A program made the translations under genes and the position numbers. This document shows, one piece after another, positions 61,876-64,000 of a stretch of 64,000 nucleotides of DNA (position 1 is its first letter; each line of letters begins with the position of its first letter). The notes beneath the pieces were generated by a model that worked only from the letters and a program-made list of their open reading frames with translations, did no database searches and had not been told where the DNA came from. The DNA is from Cepaea nemoralis (taxonomy: Eukaryota; Mollusca; Gastropoda; Stylommatophora; Helicidae). The stretch spans positions 186,001 through 250,000 of the forward strand of contig JACEFZ010027923.1 in assembly GCA_014155875.1 (NCBI GenBank), given 5' to 3'.

Positions 61876-64000
61876 AACCCATGTGTACTCAGCCTTCAGT
61901 TGTGTCAACCCATTTGTGCCCAGCCTTCAGTCGTGTCAACCCATTTGTGCCCAGCCTTCAGTTGTGTCAATTTATTTGTGCTCAGCCTTCAGATGTGTCA
62001 ACCTATGTGTGCTCAGCCTTCAGTTATGTCAACCCATTTGTGCCCAGCGTTCAGTTGTGTCAACCCATTTGTGCCCAGCCTTCAGTTGTGTCAACCCATT
62101 TGTGCCCAGCCTTCAGTTGTGTCAACCCAAGTATGCTCAACTTTCAGTTATGTCAACCCATTTGTGCCCAGCCTTCAGTTGTGTCAACTCATGTGTGCTC
62201 AGCCTTCAGTTGTGTCAATCCAATTGTGCCAAGCTTTCAGTTGTGTCAACCCATTTGTGTCCAGCCTTCAGTTGTGTCAACCCATGTGTGCTCAGCCTTC
62301 AGTTGTGTCAGTTTATTTGTGCCCAGCCTTCAGTTGTGTCAACCCAAGTATGCTCAACTTTCAGTTATGTCAACAAATTTGTACCCAGCCTTCAGTTATG
62401 TCAACCCATTTGTGCCCAGCCTTCAGATGTGTCAACCCATTTGCGCCCAGCCTTCAGTTGTGTCAACGCATTTGTGCCCAGCCTTCAGTTGTGTCAACTC
62501 ATTTGTGCCCAGCCTTCAGTTGTGTCAACTCATTTGTGCCCAGCCTTCACTTGTGTCAACCCATGTGTGCCAAGCCTTCAGTTATGTCAACTCATTTGTG
62601 CTCAGCCTTCACTTGTGTCAACACATTTGTGCCCAGCCTTCAGTTGTGTCAACTCATTTGTGCCCAGTCTTCACTTGTGTCAACCCATGTGTGCCCAGCC
62701 TTCAGTTGTGTCAACCCATTTGTGCCCAGCCTTCAGTTGTGTCAACTCATGTGTGCTCAGCCTTCAGTTGTCAACTCATGTGTGCTCAGCCTTCAGTTGC
62801 GTCAACCCATTTGTGCCCAGCCTTCAGTTATGTCAACTCATTTGTGCCCAGCCTTCACTTGTGTCAACTCATTTGTGCTCAGCTTACAGTTGTGTCAACC
62901 TATTTGTGCCCAGCCTTCAGTTGTGTCAACTCATTTGTGCCCAGCCTTCACTTGTGTCAACCCATTTGTGCTCAGCCTTCAGTTGTGTCAACCCATTTGT
63001 GCCCAGCCTTCAGTTGTGTCAACCCATGTGTGCCCAGCCTTCACTTGTGTCAACCCATTTGTGCCCAGCCTTCAGTTATGTCAACTCATTTGTGCCCAGC
63101 TTTCAGTTATGTCAACTCATTTGTGCCCAGCTTTCAGTTGTGTCAACTCATTTGTGCTCAGCTTTCAGTTGTGTCAACTAATTTGTGCCCAGCCTTCACT
63201 TGTCAACCCATTTGTGCCCAGCCTTCAGTTGTGTCAACTCATTTGTGCCCAGCCTTCAGATATGTCAACTAATTTATGCCCAGCCTTCAGTTGTGTCAAC
63301 TCATTTGTGCCCAGCCTTCAGTTGTGTCAACTCATTTGTGCCCAGCCTTCACTTGTGTCAACCCATGTGTGCCAAGCCTTCAGTTATGTCAACTCATTTG
63401 TGCTCAGCCTTCACTTGTGTCAACACATTTGTGCCCAGCCTTCAGTTGTGTCAACCCATTTGTGCCCAGCCTTCAGTTGTGTCAACTCATGTGTGCTCAG
63501 CCTTCAGTTGTCAACTCATGTGTGCTCAGCCTTCAGTTGCGTCAACCCATTTGTGCCCAGCCTTCAGTTATGTCAACTCATTTGTGCCCAGCCTTCACTT
63601 GTGTCAACTCATTTGTGCTCAGCTTACAGTGTGTCAACTCATTTGTGCCCAGCCTTCAGTTGTGTCAACTCATTTGTGCCCAGCCTTCACTTGTGTCAAC
63701 CCATGTGTGCCAAGCCTTCAGTTATGTCAACTCATTTGTGCTCAGCCTTCACTTGTGTCAACACATTTGTACCCAGCCTTCACTTGTGTCAACTCATTTG
63801 TGCCCAGCCTTCAGTTGTGTCAACTCATTTGTGCTCAGCCTTCACTTGTGTCAACACATTTGTGCCCAGCCTTCAGTTGTGTCAACTCATTTGTGCTCAG
63901 CCTTCAGTTGTGTCAACTCATTTGTGCCCAGCCTTCAGTTGTGTCAACCCATTTGTGCCCAGCCTTCAGTTGTGTCAACCCAAGTATGCTCAACTTTCAG
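61876..64000. repeat. 31-bp minisatellite, at least 65 copies, runs off the window
   Basis: The unit is CAGCCTTCAGTTGTGTCAAC followed by CCATTTGTGCC. Many units differ at a few fixed sites (CCC/CTC ATTTGTG, CAGTTG/CACTTG). Because 31 is not a multiple of three, each frame cycles through all phases of the unit every 93 bases. Two frames are open for 436 and 463 codons. A run at about 62520-62880 appears again at about 63310-63640, indicating a segmental duplication within the array. Confidence 0.95.

Noticed and set aside
61871..63272. Two overlapping ORFs of 436 and 463 codons as genes
   Set aside because: Both are translations of the same 31-bp minisatellite in different frames; codon use is dictated by the unit.

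Overview
The window is animal (eukaryotic) nuclear DNA. One intron-rich protein gene runs on the + strand across about 52 kb, and almost everything else is transposable elements and tandem repeats lying in its introns. Eighteen exons (8599 to 60699, 2403 coding bases, 801 codons) with matching splice phases encode a middle-to-C-terminal part of a Ral GTPase-activating protein alpha subunit (RALGAPA1/2 type). Both ends of the gene lie outside the window. Codon order, exon phases and motifs such as [20 protein letters not shown] and [10 protein letters not shown] agree with this family. The mixture of RTE-like LINEs, tRNA-derived SINEs, a Gmr1-like LTR element, piggyBac- and hAT-like elements and a Helitron-like end suggests a marine invertebrate, perhaps a mollusc. 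The species assignment is an inference and is weak.

Layout. 1-6.3 kb: decayed Ty3/gypsy element on the - strand whose pol order is integrase before reverse transcriptase (Gmr1-like). 6.36-7.23 kb: 30-bp minisatellite. 8.6-15 kb: exons 1-5 with SINEs, a piggyBac-type MITE and a 45-bp minisatellite. 15.26-19.48 kb: a nearly complete but broken LINE with a SINE nested in it. 19.5-22 kb: exons 6-8 and a LINE copy made only of its two ends. 22.2-26.2 kb: LINE fragments split by a SINE, then a Helitron-like region holding a second piggyBac MITE. 26.7-31.9 kb: exons 9-10 around a LINE with an RNase H domain. 32.19-39.76 kb: a precisely bounded, recent LTR element with one unknown charged ORF and no recognisable pol. 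40.2-46 kb: exons 11-14 with simple repeats and LINE 3' ends. 46-54 kb: repeats and exon 15. 54-60.7 kb: exons 16-18 with a LINE split by a hAT-like element and a SINE. 61.9-64 kb: a 31-bp minisatellite that runs off the right edge.

The host gene would supply the catalytic subunit of the RalGAP complex. Exons 17 and 18 hold the start of the Rap-GAP domain and a Gly-Asn-Asp site that matches the family's asparagine thumb. The best candidate for something undescribed is the 7567-bp LTR element at 32190-39756. Its LTRs differ at one of 263 positions, it has a tRNA-His-type primer site, and a single ORF of about 506 residues is followed by about 4.1 kb of strikingly C-poor, apparently non-coding DNA.
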